Positions 17,171-25,296 of a stretch of 64,000 bases of DNA are shown here, in pieces (positions within the stretch are counted from its first letter, which is position 1; every line of letters starts with the position of its first letter). The position numbers and the translations under genes were made by a program. The stretch lies in contig NZ_AP031573.1 of NCBI RefSeq assembly GCF_041154745.1, positions 3,844,001-3,908,000 of the forward strand, written 5' to 3'. The notes under the pieces were generated by a model. The model had not been told where the DNA came from and made no database searches. It was given only the letters and a program-made list of their open reading frames with translations. This DNA comes from Flavobacterium sp. CFS9 (GTDB taxonomy: Bacteria; Bacteroidota; Bacteroidia; Flavobacteriales; Flavobacteriaceae).

Positions 17171-19405
17171 TTAGTCAAACATTTCAATTCTAAACAATTC
17201 GTCTTCATTAAAATCTAAGTTTGACTCCATTTCCTCCACTTTAATAGGAAGCGCTTCAATTTTATCCGATATTTCCTTTTCGCGAATCTTACTTTCTTTT
17301 TCAATGAATTGATCCTCAAAATATTCTAAAGATATACTATAATTGGATAAATTTAATTCAGCCAATCTAACGTCTTTAAAATAGTGAAGATTATTTTCTG
17401 AGTCTATTAATTCGATTTCACGTTGTATAGAATCAGAGACCTTATCGTTAAACAGCTCAAAATTGTCATTTAATACTTCTTCGAAAGATTCTTCGTCTAC
17501 TGATTTTAAAAAAATTATATTTTCAACACTTTCGAAGTAACTTATATTTGAAATAAATTGGGTGAGGATATCTTCGTATTTTAATTCTAGTTCTGCTTTA
17601 AATTCAATATAAAATTCAATGTATTGCCTTTCGTTGTAATAATTTATGTATTGAAGATCAACTTCTTTGAATTTTTCAAAGAAAAATCGTTTTAAAATTT
17701 TACTTTTTGTTATGGATAAATAGAATTTTAGACCGTCGATTTTTGTTATATTATTTGGTGTGGTTTTATGCTCTAAAGTTAGATATAAATTACTTTGTGG
17801 TGTTAAGTTGTCGAATAAGGATAAGATTTTTGAATCTATTTTTGTCAGTACATCTTCATCATTATGAAAATTTTTCGCAAGATATCGAATAGTGTAGATA
17901 AGCTGATTTAAAAAAATGCAATTTTCAATGAGATAGAGTACGATTGTTTTATCTGCCTGTATAGGCACTAACATGAAGTCTTTAATGGAAGGATTTAAAA
18001 AATCTAAATAGTGATTTTTCTTATTTGTAATTCCTATTTTGATAAAACTATTTTCGAGTTCCTTTAAATAGTTTTGTAAATCGATAATCCTAAATTCTAG
18101 ACCTAAAGAATTATTGGAATTATTAAGCAGTGTCTTAAAATCTTCTAATGTTATCGGGCCTGATGCTGACATCAGAAAATAGAGTAATAGTTTTGAACCT
18201 TCTGAAATCTGTGATGTAAAAGCTTTATTCCAAATACCTAGTGGCTTATCTAGACTTTCGAGAAATTCTTCAACATAATTGTCTACTGAAACATTAGCGA
18301 GTTTCACTGTAAGTTGTTCGATTATTCGTGGGCTATAATTTTTGTGATTAATAATTATCGAATATGCTTTCGATTCAATAAGTTTTTCGATGTATGGTGA
18401 CTTGATTTCCGAATAAAATAGATGATTATACAAGATCAGGGATTTAATACGTTTACTATAAGAAGAAAGATCAAGCGTATGCTTTGCTAAGTCCAGTTGT
18501 GGCGAATCTAATTTTTCATATATCTCCTTTGCTTGATTTAAAATATATTCTCTCGTTGTCATTACCAAAATTTTATTCTGGCTATTTTTTATTCTATTTA
18601 TAAACTGAATTAAATCGTTTGACCTTCCTTCAATAACGTCATACTTCAAAAAGTTTTCTCCTAGAAAATCGTCATAATAAAATATTTGTTTATTTGTTGA
18701 ATCTTCTATGATAAATTGCTCTCCTTCAATTACTTTTCGAATCTCTAAAATTTCAAAATTATTTTGCAAGTACTCCCATAAAAGAAGTTTAGCTAAAGTA
18801 CTTTTGCCAATTCCTGGAATACCGCTAATGATAATAAATTTATTATTATTAAGAATATCAATTGCTCGATTTAAACTGTCATTTCTGACATAGAATTTAT
18901 TGTTTCTTTGTATATCGACAATTAGTGATTTTGCTCTTTCATATAAGGGCTGATTGATTAGCGTATTAAAAATAGTTGATGAATTAATCCATAACTTATA
19001 ATTTTTTTGATGTACATCTGGATATCTGTCGAGTAAATCATTTAGACGGCTTTTGGAAACAATGTACTCGTCATTTCCTTTCATCCATTTTTTAAATTTA
19101 GCCTTGATATAATCAACTTTTGCCACACTTAAATCAATAGAACAAACAAAATAATATTTTTTAGGGTTTAGCTTTTTGACTTTCTCAAATTCTTCATCAA
19201 TGATTTTTTTTGTAATAGATTTTACTCTTTTACACTGCACTACGATATTTTTTTTATTGTCAATTGCATATCTCAGATCTACTCCGCTATCACTTCCGTC
19301 TGCAAATGAACTTAAACTTATTTGTAATTCTTTTGAAAGTATATCCTTTACAAGATGCTCAAAGTCTATTGGTGATAATAATGCTTGAAAATCGTATTGT
19401 GCCAT
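17171..19405 (-). CDS. Mrr-type nuclease fused to a STAND P-loop NTPase (probable defence protein)
   Basis: 744 residues. Residues 1-130 form an Mrr-like restriction endonuclease domain: FEHLV helix (Glu17), GVD (Asp43) and VVQCKR (Gln57, Lys59), the D...QxK signature of Mrr-family PD-(D/E)XK nucleases. A P-loop NTPase follows: Walker A GIPGIGKST (195-203), Walker B IFYYDDFLG (241-249, Asp245/246) and ILVMTTREY (279-287), an arginine-containing motif typical of STAND proteins of the nSTAND3 kind. Residues about 380-744 are helical with no repeat I can name and may act as the sensor. STAND-nuclease fusions are known anti-phage effectors (Avs-type), but this one is about half the usual Avs length. 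The gene is A+T-rich, isolated, and flanked by inverted GTTACCA/TGGTAAC, suggesting transfer. Confidence 0.87.
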   Translation of the reverse strand: MAQYDFQALLSPIDFEHLVKDILSKELQISLSSFADGSDSGVDLRYAIDNKKNIVVQCKRVKSITKKIIDEEFEKVKKLNPKKYYFVCSIDLSVAKVDYIKAKFKKWMKGNDEYIVSKSRLNDLLDRYPDVHQKNYKLWINSSTIFNTLINQPLYERAKSLIVDIQRNNKFYVRNDSLNRAIDILNNNKFIIISGIPGIGKSTLAKLLLWEYLQNNFEILEIRKVIEGEQFIIEDSTNKQIFYYDDFLGENFLKYDVIEGRSNDLIQFINRIKNSQNKILVMTTREYILNQAKEIYEKLDSPQLDLAKHTLDLSSYSKRIKSLILYNHLFYSEIKSPYIEKLIESKAYSIIINHKNYSPRIIEQLTVKLANVSVDNYVEEFLESLDKPLGIWNKAFTSQISEGSKLLLYFLMSASGPITLEDFKTLLNNSNNSLGLEFRIIDLQNYLKELENSFIKIGITNKKNHYLDFLNPSIKDFMLVPIQADKTIVLYLIENCIFLNQLIYTIRYLAKNFHNDEDVLTKIDSKILSLFDNLTPQSNLYLTLEHKTTPNNITKIDGLKFYLSITKSKILKRFFFEKFKEVDLQYINYYNERQYIEFYIEFKAELELKYEDILTQFISNISYFESVENIIFLKSVDEESFEEVLNDNFELFNDKVSDSIQREIELIDSENNLHYFKDVRLAELNLSNYSISLEYFEDQFIEKESKIREKEISDKIEALPIKVEEMESNLDFNEDELFRIEMFD

Positions 19406-19476
19406 CTTTATTTAGTTCGGATGTTTGTTCTTATTAGTAACGTGATTTTTTACAATTGTTGGTAACTTGCTTATAA

Positions 19477-19530
19477 GCGAAGCAAACCTTCGCATGTAGA
19501 CCTGCAATCGGATAGGTAAGTGAAGGTTTG
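19477..19530. repeat. Short structured segment upstream of the Mrr-STAND gene
   Basis: GCGAAG/CTTCGC (19477-19482, 19488-19493) forms a tight hairpin. CAAACCTTC (19484-19492) also pairs with GAAGGTTTG (19522-19530), so two alternative structures exist. It lies 70-125 bp upstream of the gene; function is unknown. Confidence 0.45.
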
Positions 19531-19627
19531 TTTAGTTTTCTTGCTTTTTCAAATATATGTATTTTTTCTTGCCAATTTTTAAGATTATATTAAAAATAGT
19601 TAAAAAATGAGCTCTTTATTTGTATAC

Positions 19628-19661
19628 AAAAAAACGGTTTAAACTTATCTTAAACCGTTTT
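19628..19661 (-). terminator. Rho-independent terminator of thrC
   Basis: AAAACGGTTTAA (19631-19642) pairs with TTAAACCGTTTT (19650-19661). The minus-strand product ends in T7. It closes the thr operon. Confidence 0.85.
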
Positions 19662-19681
19662 AGTTTTATACTACAAATTTA

Positions 19682-20971
19682 CTAACCCAAAAAAGCTTTC
19701 AACTCGTCATAACTCCCAATCTTCACACTAACTTTCTCCTCATTAATAACACTCTCAATTTGAGCAGGAATTGGAAGCGTAATTCCTAAAGCTGGTTCAA
19801 CAACATCTAAGAATTTAATAGGATGAGCGGTTTCTAAGAAAATACCAATGGCATTGGGGTGTTTTGCCAGTTCTTTTTTCAAACCTAGATAACCAACAGC
19901 ACCGTGCGGTTCTGCGATATAACCTTCTGTGTTATAAATATTTTTTAGAGCAACAAGCGTTTCTTCATCGGTATAACTATAAGAGGAAAAGTCTTTTTCG
20001 AACGCTTTTAAGTCGTTGTTGTATAACTCCTGTATTCTAATAAAGTTGCTTGGGTTTCCAACATCCATAGCATTTGAGATGGTCGCTTTAGAAGGTTTTG
20101 GGTCGTATTTTCCGTTTTCTAAAAATCTTGGTACCGTGTCGTTTACGTTGGTGGAGGCTACAAAATGTTCAATTGGCAAACCTAATCTTTTAGCCATGAT
20201 TCCGGCACAGATATTCCCAAAGTTTCCGCTTGGGCAAGAGAAAACTAACGGTTTGTTTTGGCTTTTCAACGCTTTATAAGCAAAGAAAAAATAGAACATC
20301 TGTGGCAGCCAGCGCGCAATATTTATCGAATTCGCCGAAGTCAGGTTTTTATGGGCTAAAGTTTCATCTAAAAATGCCTTTTTCACCATATCCTGACAAT
20401 CGTCAAAAACACCGTCAACTTCCAATGCTTTGATGTTTTGACCCAAAGTCGTCAATTGTTTCTCCTGTATGTCACTCACCTTTCCTGACGGATATAAAAT
20501 GACCACATCAACGCCATCAACGCCTAAAAATCCACTGGCAACCGCACCTCCCGTATCGCCCGAAGTGGCTACTAAAACCGTGTTTTTAGCGTCTTTTTTG
20601 TCTTTATTGAAATAGCCCAGACAACGCGACATAAAACGGGCTCCAACGTCTTTAAACGCCATGGTTGGTCCGTGAAATAATTCTAAGGAGTAGATTCCGT
20701 CTTCGACTTTCACCACCGGAAAATCAAAACATAAAGTCTCGGCAATGATTTCTTTTAATACATCGGTCGGAATTTCGTCACCCACAAATTGTTGAATCGC
20801 TTCGAAAGCTATTTCTTCGGGACTTAAATTTTCGATTTTCTCAAAAAAAGAAGGATCTAAAGGAGTGATATTTTCGGGAAAGTATAATCCTTTATCACTG
20901 GCTAATCCTTGTATGACAGCTTCCTGAAAAGAAACCTTTGGGGCATTATGGTTTAAACTGTAGTATTTCAT
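19682..20971 (-). CDS. thrC: Threonine synthase
   Basis: 429 residues, PLP-dependent fold type II. It converts O-phosphohomoserine to threonine, the last step of the pathway. The PLP lysine lies in HGPTMAFKDVGARFM, the substrate/phosphate loop is ATSGDTGGAVASGF, and SCPSGNFGNICAGIMAKRLGLPI completes the active site; the length fits the E. coli-type (class II) enzyme. It is third in the thrA-thrB-thrC order but separated from thrB by 431 bp filled with a nested palindrome. A terminator follows. A separate promoter within the gap cannot be excluded. Confidence 0.97.
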   Translation of the reverse strand: MKYYSLNHNAPKVSFQEAVIQGLASDKGLYFPENITPLDPSFFEKIENLSPEEIAFEAIQQFVGDEIPTDVLKEIIAETLCFDFPVVKVEDGIYSLELFHGPTMAFKDVGARFMSRCLGYFNKDKKDAKNTVLVATSGDTGGAVASGFLGVDGVDVVILYPSGKVSDIQEKQLTTLGQNIKALEVDGVFDDCQDMVKKAFLDETLAHKNLTSANSINIARWLPQMFYFFFAYKALKSQNKPLVFSCPSGNFGNICAGIMAKRLGLPIEHFVASTNVNDTVPRFLENGKYDPKPSKATISNAMDVGNPSNFIRIQELYNNDLKAFEKDFSSYSYTDEETLVALKNIYNTEGYIAEPHGAVGYLGLKKELAKHPNAIGIFLETAHPIKFLDVVEPALGITLPIPAQIESVINEEKVSVKIGSYDELKAFLG

Positions 20972-21005
20972 TTTTTTTGTTGCTTTAGGCTTTTTTTTGC
21001 TTTAA

Positions 21006-21380
21006 GCTTTAGGCAATAAGCTTTAAGCTTTTTGTCTTGCTTGCAATTGATAGCCTTTAAATTATTCAAATATTTTTAATCGCATTTTTTGTCAGGCTGA
21101 GCGGAGTCGAAGCCTAGGCAAAGTAATTCCACAATCTTGTCATTTCGACGTAAGGAGAAATCTCCATGAGAAGCTCGACAAAGATTTGACTTTCGTTACG
21201 GAGTTACTTGCGAAGATTTCTCCTTACGTCGAAATGACAAACTGGACGTGCTTGACTTTGTGTGGGGGGCTTCGACTTCGCTCAGCCTGACACGGTTTGT
21301 TTTAGTTCTGTTTGGTAAGCTTCGACTTCGCTCAGCCTGACAAAGCATTACGCAAAGGTTTTAAGCTTATTGCCTAAAGC
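21006..21380. repeat. Three-level nested palindrome between thrB and thrC
   Basis: Outer arms GCTTTAGGCAATAAGCTT (21006-21023) and its exact complement (21363-21380). Middle arms of 24 nt beginning GTCAGGCTGAGCGGAGT (21091-21114), with two complementary copies at 21268-21291 and 21318-21341 (the first has one mismatch). Inner arms of 27 nt, perfect, 21137-21163 and 21214-21240, containing TTTCGACGTAAGGAGAAA. No coding potential. It fills nearly the whole gap. Confidence 0.9.
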
Positions 21381-21402
21381 CTATTGCTTATAGCGTCCCG
21401 TC

Positions 21403-22320
21403 CTAAAGGACGCGGACCCCATCGGGATTAATCTTCGAAACATGAATTTCATACGGTAAATTCATTTTTTCGTAAACATCACTCATGGCTTTGGCGATTT
21501 GGTTGGCGGTTTCTTCTCCACGGCTTAAGGCGAAGATAGAAGGACCGGAACCTGAAATTCCGGAGCCTAAGGCGCCATTTTCGTAAGCGGTTTGTTTGAT
21601 GAGATCAAAACCAGGAATCAAAACACTTCGTAAGGGCTCCACAATTTCGTCATGAAGCGAACGACCGATTAAGTCGTAATCTTTGGTGTATAATCCCGCC
21701 ACTAATCCGCCAACATTTCCCCATTGCATAATGGCACTTTTAAGTGAAACGTTTTGTTTTAATACAGAACGCGCATCCGAAGTTTTCAATTCGATTTGAG
21801 GATGCACCACTGTAGCGAACAATTCCTCCGGACTGTCAATTCGGATAATGTCAAGCGGGCTGTAACTTCTTACCAAAGTAAATCCGCCTAAAAGGGCAGG
21901 AGCTACGTTGTCGGCGTGAGCATTTCCGCTGGCGAGTTTTTCACCCTGCATGGCAAATTGCACCAAATCCTTGCGGGAATATGGTCGTCCTAATAATTCG
22001 TTGATTCCAAAAACCGCTCCGGCAGAACTCGCAGCACTGCTTCCGATTCCGCTTCCGGCTTTAATATGTTTGTAAATTTCGATTTCGAATCCGCAATCAA
22101 TGTCAAGTGTTTCGAGCATGGCCAAAGCGGCAACCCCCGAAACGTTTTTCTCCGTTTCTAAAGGTAAATCGGCTCCCTCGATTTTGGTAATTCGAACTCC
22201 TTTTTGAGCTGATTTTCGAACGATCATTTCGTCGCCCGCATTGTCTAAGCAAAGTCCCAATACGTCAAATCCACAGGAGAGATTGGCAATTGTAGCTGGG
22301 CAAAATAGTTTTATTTCCAT
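21403..22320 (-). CDS. thrB: Homoserine kinase
   Basis: 305 residues, GHMP kinase superfamily. It phosphorylates homoserine with ATP to give O-phosphohomoserine for ThrC. The N-terminal PATIANLSCGFDVLGLCL, the ATP-binding motif HIKAGSGIGSSAASSAGAVFG (the GHMP P-loop PxGSGLGSSAA) and the C-terminal GALGSGISGSGPSIFALS are all present. It follows thrA by 167 bp; that gap carries a dispersed repeat with an inverted copy but no strong terminator, so the three genes are probably one operon. The start ATG at 22320 is well placed. Confidence 0.96.
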   Translation of the reverse strand: MEIKLFCPATIANLSCGFDVLGLCLDNAGDEMIVRKSAQKGVRITKIEGADLPLETEKNVSGVAALAMLETLDIDCGFEIEIYKHIKAGSGIGSSAASSAGAVFGINELLGRPYSRKDLVQFAMQGEKLASGNAHADNVAPALLGGFTLVRSYSPLDIIRIDSPEELFATVVHPQIELKTSDARSVLKQNVSLKSAIMQWGNVGGLVAGLYTKDYDLIGRSLHDEIVEPLRSVLIPGFDLIKQTAYENGALGSGISGSGPSIFALSRGEETANQIAKAMSDVYEKMNLPYEIHVSKINPDGVRVL

Positions 22321-22327
22321 TGTTTTA

Positions 22328-22487
22328 TAAGGTTCTGAGGCTCTGAGTTGCTAAGGCGCTAAGGTTTTTGCTTTGCAAATTTTTACCACATTTTTTTAAA
22401 GGTTCTGAGGTTCTGAGTTACTTAGGTTCTAAGATGTATCTGGTAAAAAAAAACTCAGAACCTTAGTACCTTAGCATCTTAGCGCCT
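22328..22487. repeat. GGTTCTGAG-type repeats in the thrA-thrB gap
   Basis: Several GGTTCTGAG/GCTAAG units lie on one strand and an inverted copy on the other. GGTTCTGAGTT (22409-22419) is the exact complement of AACTCAGAACC (22452-22462), so the intercistronic RNA can fold into a long hairpin. The same family is seen at 12361, 13113, 50098 and 60903. Confidence 0.75.
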
Positions 22488-24935
22488 TTATATATTACCT
22501 ATTCGAATAACGTCTGCAAAAATTCCTGATGCTGTCACAGCAGCTCCAGCTCCGGCGCCTTTGATCAATAAAGGCTGATCTACATAACGATCGGTGTAGA
22601 ACAAAACGATATTGTCTTTTCCTTCCAGATTGTAGAAAGGATGCTCTTTCGGGATGAATTGCAGACCAACGCTTGCTTTTCCGTTTTCGAATTGTGCCAC
22701 ATATTTCAATCGGGAATCTTTGGTTAATGCTTCGTCATAGATTTTTGAAAAATGAGGAGCATGTTGGGTCAAAGAAGCAAAGAAATCTTCGTTGTTGGTT
22801 GTCGCAAGACATTCTGCTGGCAGGAACGATTCGTTGGCAATTGCATCAATATCCATTTCGTAACCACTTTCGCGGATCAGGATCAGGATTTTACGGGCTA
22901 CGTCGATTCCGCTTAAGTCAATTTTTGGATCCGGCTCTGTGAAACCTTGTACTCCGGCTTCTTTTACCACATCGTGAAAAGAATTGTCCTTATCAAAATT
23001 ATTGAAAATGAAGTTCAGACTTCCGGATAGAACCGCCTGAATTTTATGTACTTTATCCCCTGAAGCGATTAAGTTTTTCACGGTATCAATAATTGGCAAT
23101 CCTGCTCCAACATTGGTTTCAAACAAAAACGGAGCATTGTACTGACGGGATAAATTCTTTAACTTTTTATAATTGTCATAGGCTGATGAACAGGCAATTT
23201 TGTTGCAGGTCACCACGGCGATACTCTGTTTTAAGAAATTTTCGTAGGTTTCAGACACACTTGCATTGGCAGTGATATCAACAAAGATGCTGTTACGCAA
23301 GTTGAGTTCCTTCGCACGGGCGATGAAAGCTTCTTTATTGGCATTTTCGCCCTGATCTAAAGCCGACTGCCAGTCTTTTAACGAAATTCCATCCTCGTCA
23401 AAAAGCATTTTTCGCGAATTGGATAAAGCGATAACACGAACATTGATTTTCAGATTATCCTTTAAAAACTTTCGCTGATTGTGAATTTGCTCGATGAATT
23501 TTTCACCCACGTTTCCAACTCCCATTACAAATAAATTGAGCTGTTTGGTGTTTTCTTCAAAGAAGTTTTCGTGCAATGTATTCAGCGCTTTTTTAACATC
23601 TCTTTCGTTAATTACAGTCGAAATATTACGTTCAGAAGCTCCCTGAGCGATAGCGCGGATGTTGACGTTGTTTTTTCCTAAAGTACTAAACATTCTACCG
23701 CTCAAACCCTGATGGTTCTTCATGTTTTCGCCCACCAAAGCAATAATGCACAGGTCTTTTTCGACAATACAAGGATCGATTTTGTTTTGTGAAATTTCGA
23801 CTTCAAAAGCTCTGTTGATGGCAGCCTCGGCATTATCTGCATCCGAATTCAAAATTCCGATACAAATGGAGTGCTCAGAAGAGGCCTGAGTGATAAATAT
23901 AACGTTGATTTTTTCTTGAGACAATACTTCAAACAAACGTTTTGAGGAACCCGAAACTCCAATCATTCCTGGGCCTTCAAGGGTTACTAATGAAATATTA
24001 TCGATATGACTGATTCCTTTTACAACAGTATCTTTTGATGAAACCTGATCTGAAATTAAAGTTCCTTCAGCTTCCGGTTCAAAGGTGTTTTTGATTAAAA
24101 TTGGAATGTTTTTTCTTAAAACAGGCTGGATCGTTGGCGGATACAACACTTTGGCACCAAAATGCGATAATTCCATAGCTTCCTGATAAGAAATGGTTGC
24201 AATAGGACGTGCCTGTTTAACGATTTTTGGATTGGCCGTAAACATTCCGTTCACATCAGTCCAAATTTCTAATTGTTCCGCTTCAAGTGCTCCGGCAATT
24301 ATGGCAGCAGTATAATCAGAACCTCCACGGCCTAAGGTAGTAGCGATTCCGTCCAGAGTTTGCGAAATAAATCCCGGAAGAATATTAATTTTAGATTGAT
24401 TATCGGCAAAATACGTTTTGATCAATTGGTTCGAAACTTCAAAATTTACAACCGCTTTTCCAAAGTTATGGTTGGTTTTAATCAGTTCGCGGCTATCCTT
24501 GTAAACTGCATTTTTATCGATTTGCTGATACGCCTGTGCGATGATGTAAGACGAAAGCAGTTCTCCAAAACTTAAAATAGTGTCGGCAGTTCTGGGAGAT
24601 AACTCACCCAGTAAGAAACAGCCGTCTAACAACGTTTCTAAATGATTGATGATTCTTTTTACATGGCTCAGCAAACTGCTTTGTTCGCTAACCGGAATAA
24701 GTTCTTTTAAAGTGTCAAGGTGTTTTTTCTCGATTTCGGCAACAATTTCTCTGAAGCTTTCGTCATTTGCGGCTGCTTTTGCCGCTGCCAGCTGCAGTAA
24801 ATCAGTTACTTTGCTTAAGGCAGATACTACAACAACCAATTGGTCCTGTTTCGATTTTTGATTGATTATTTCGAGAACTAGTTTTATATTTTGTGCATTG
24901 GCAACCGAAGTTCCGCCAAACTTTAATACTTTCAT
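22488..24935 (-). CDS. thrA: Bifunctional aspartate kinase/homoserine dehydrogenase
   Basis: 815 residues. The aspartokinase half begins MKVLKFGGTSVANAQN and includes GRGGSDYTAAIIAGAL and WTDVNGMFTANPKIV. A central tandem ACT regulatory region (about 310-455, with SLVTLEGPGMIGVSG and CIIALVGENMKNHQGLSGRMF) is the site of feedback control in the family. The homoserine dehydrogenase half starts near residue 463 (LFVMGVGNVGEKFIEQI, the NAD(P)-binding loop) and contains VTCNKIA, NVGAGLPIIDT and GSLNFIFN. It carries out the first and third steps from aspartate to threonine. It is the first structural gene of thrABC and is preceded by a Thr-rich leader peptide and terminator-like hairpin, so attenuation is likely in addition to feedback inhibition. 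Confidence 0.97.
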   Translation of the reverse strand: MKVLKFGGTSVANAQNIKLVLEIINQKSKQDQLVVVVSALSKVTDLLQLAAAKAAANDESFREIVAEIEKKHLDTLKELIPVSEQSSLLSHVKRIINHLETLLDGCFLLGELSPRTADTILSFGELLSSYIIAQAYQQIDKNAVYKDSRELIKTNHNFGKAVVNFEVSNQLIKTYFADNQSKINILPGFISQTLDGIATTLGRGGSDYTAAIIAGALEAEQLEIWTDVNGMFTANPKIVKQARPIATISYQEAMELSHFGAKVLYPPTIQPVLRKNIPILIKNTFEPEAEGTLISDQVSSKDTVVKGISHIDNISLVTLEGPGMIGVSGSSKRLFEVLSQEKINVIFITQASSEHSICIGILNSDADNAEAAINRAFEVEISQNKIDPCIVEKDLCIIALVGENMKNHQGLSGRMFSTLGKNNVNIRAIAQGASERNISTVINERDVKKALNTLHENFFEENTKQLNLFVMGVGNVGEKFIEQIHNQRKFLKDNLKINVRVIALSNSRKMLFDEDGISLKDWQSALDQGENANKEAFIARAKELNLRNSIFVDITANASVSETYENFLKQSIAVVTCNKIACSSAYDNYKKLKNLSRQYNAPFLFETNVGAGLPIIDTVKNLIASGDKVHKIQAVLSGSLNFIFNNFDKDNSFHDVVKEAGVQGFTEPDPKIDLSGIDVARKILILIRESGYEMDIDAIANESFLPAECLATTNNEDFFASLTQHAPHFSKIYDEALTKDSRLKYVAQFENGKASVGLQFIPKEHPFYNLEGKDNIVLFYTDRYVDQPLLIKGAGAGAAVTASGIFADVIRIGNI

Positions 24936-25076
24936 TTTTGATGTTTTTTAATAAGGTGCAAAGCTTTTTAGTAACAAGGGTTCAAAGGTTATCAACTGTG
25001 AACTGAAACTGAAAACTGCAACTATTTTTTTCTTTGTAAATGTTTTTTATGTGTCCAATAACTCTCTTCTTTTTAG

Positions 25077-25100
25077 AAAAAAGTACTAGGTAACCTGAGT
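25077..25100 (-). terminator. Putative attenuator terminator in the thr leader
   Basis: On the minus strand the stem ACT(C)AGG...CCTAGT (25085-25100, one bulged C) is followed after two bases by T6 (25077-25082). It lies 22 nt past the leader stop and about 140 nt before thrA. The stem is short, so termination may be partial. The CCTAG segment could alternatively pair with the TTAGGGG near the leader stop. Confidence 0.5.
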
Positions 25101-25116
25101 GATATGTAAAAATGTA

Positions 25117-25131
25117 TACCCCTAAGGGGTA
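25117..25131 (-). promoter_or_regulatory. Strong hairpin over the thr leader stop codon
   Basis: TACCCC and GGGGTA (25126-25131 and 25117-25122) pair perfectly around a 3-nt loop, covering the last two sense codons and the TAG stop of the leader peptide. A ribosome stalled on the Thr run or at the stop would block it, the expected arrangement for attenuation. Confidence 0.6.
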
Positions 25132-25223
25132 GTAGTTGTTGTAGTTGAAATGGTAATAGCAGCGATTGCAACTCTGGTTTGAGTTGTTAGTGTAGAATGA
25201 TATTTTACGCTGTTATTTTTCAT
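25122..25223 (-). CDS. thrL: thr operon leader peptide (ThrL-like)
   Basis: 33 residues from the ATG at 25223 to a TAG at 25122-25124. It contains 11 Thr and 3 Ile, and its end reads VAIAAITISTTTTTTP, with six consecutive Thr codons just before the stop. This mirrors E. coli ThrL, whose Thr/Ile-rich run senses charged tRNA-Thr and tRNA-Ile. A perfect TAnnTTTG promoter box lies 10 nt upstream, so the transcript begins almost at the start codon. Downstream are two hairpins and a T-tract before thrA. It has no similarity by length or sequence to other proteins that I recognise, and its small size means annotation pipelines usually miss it. Confidence 0.82.
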   Translation of the reverse strand: MKNNSVKYHSTLTTQTRVAIAAITISTTTTTTP

Positions 25224-25233
25224 TTTGGTTTTC

Positions 25234-25241
25234 CAAAAGTA
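25234..25241 (-). promoter_or_regulatory. -7 promoter box of the thr operon
   Basis: TACTTTTG on the minus strand, a perfect TAnnTTTG match, ending 10 nt before the leader ATG. No TTTG -33 element is evident at the usual distance. Confidence 0.55.
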
Positions 25242-25296
25242 CAGTTTTTTATAAAAGTTAAAAATGTTTCCGGTCTTTTTATGAATATTTTAAAAA

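Noticed and set aside
17171..19405. Calling this gene a true Avs (AVAST) member
   Set aside because: Domain order fits but the length is about half and no C-terminal repeat array was recognised; profile searches are needed.
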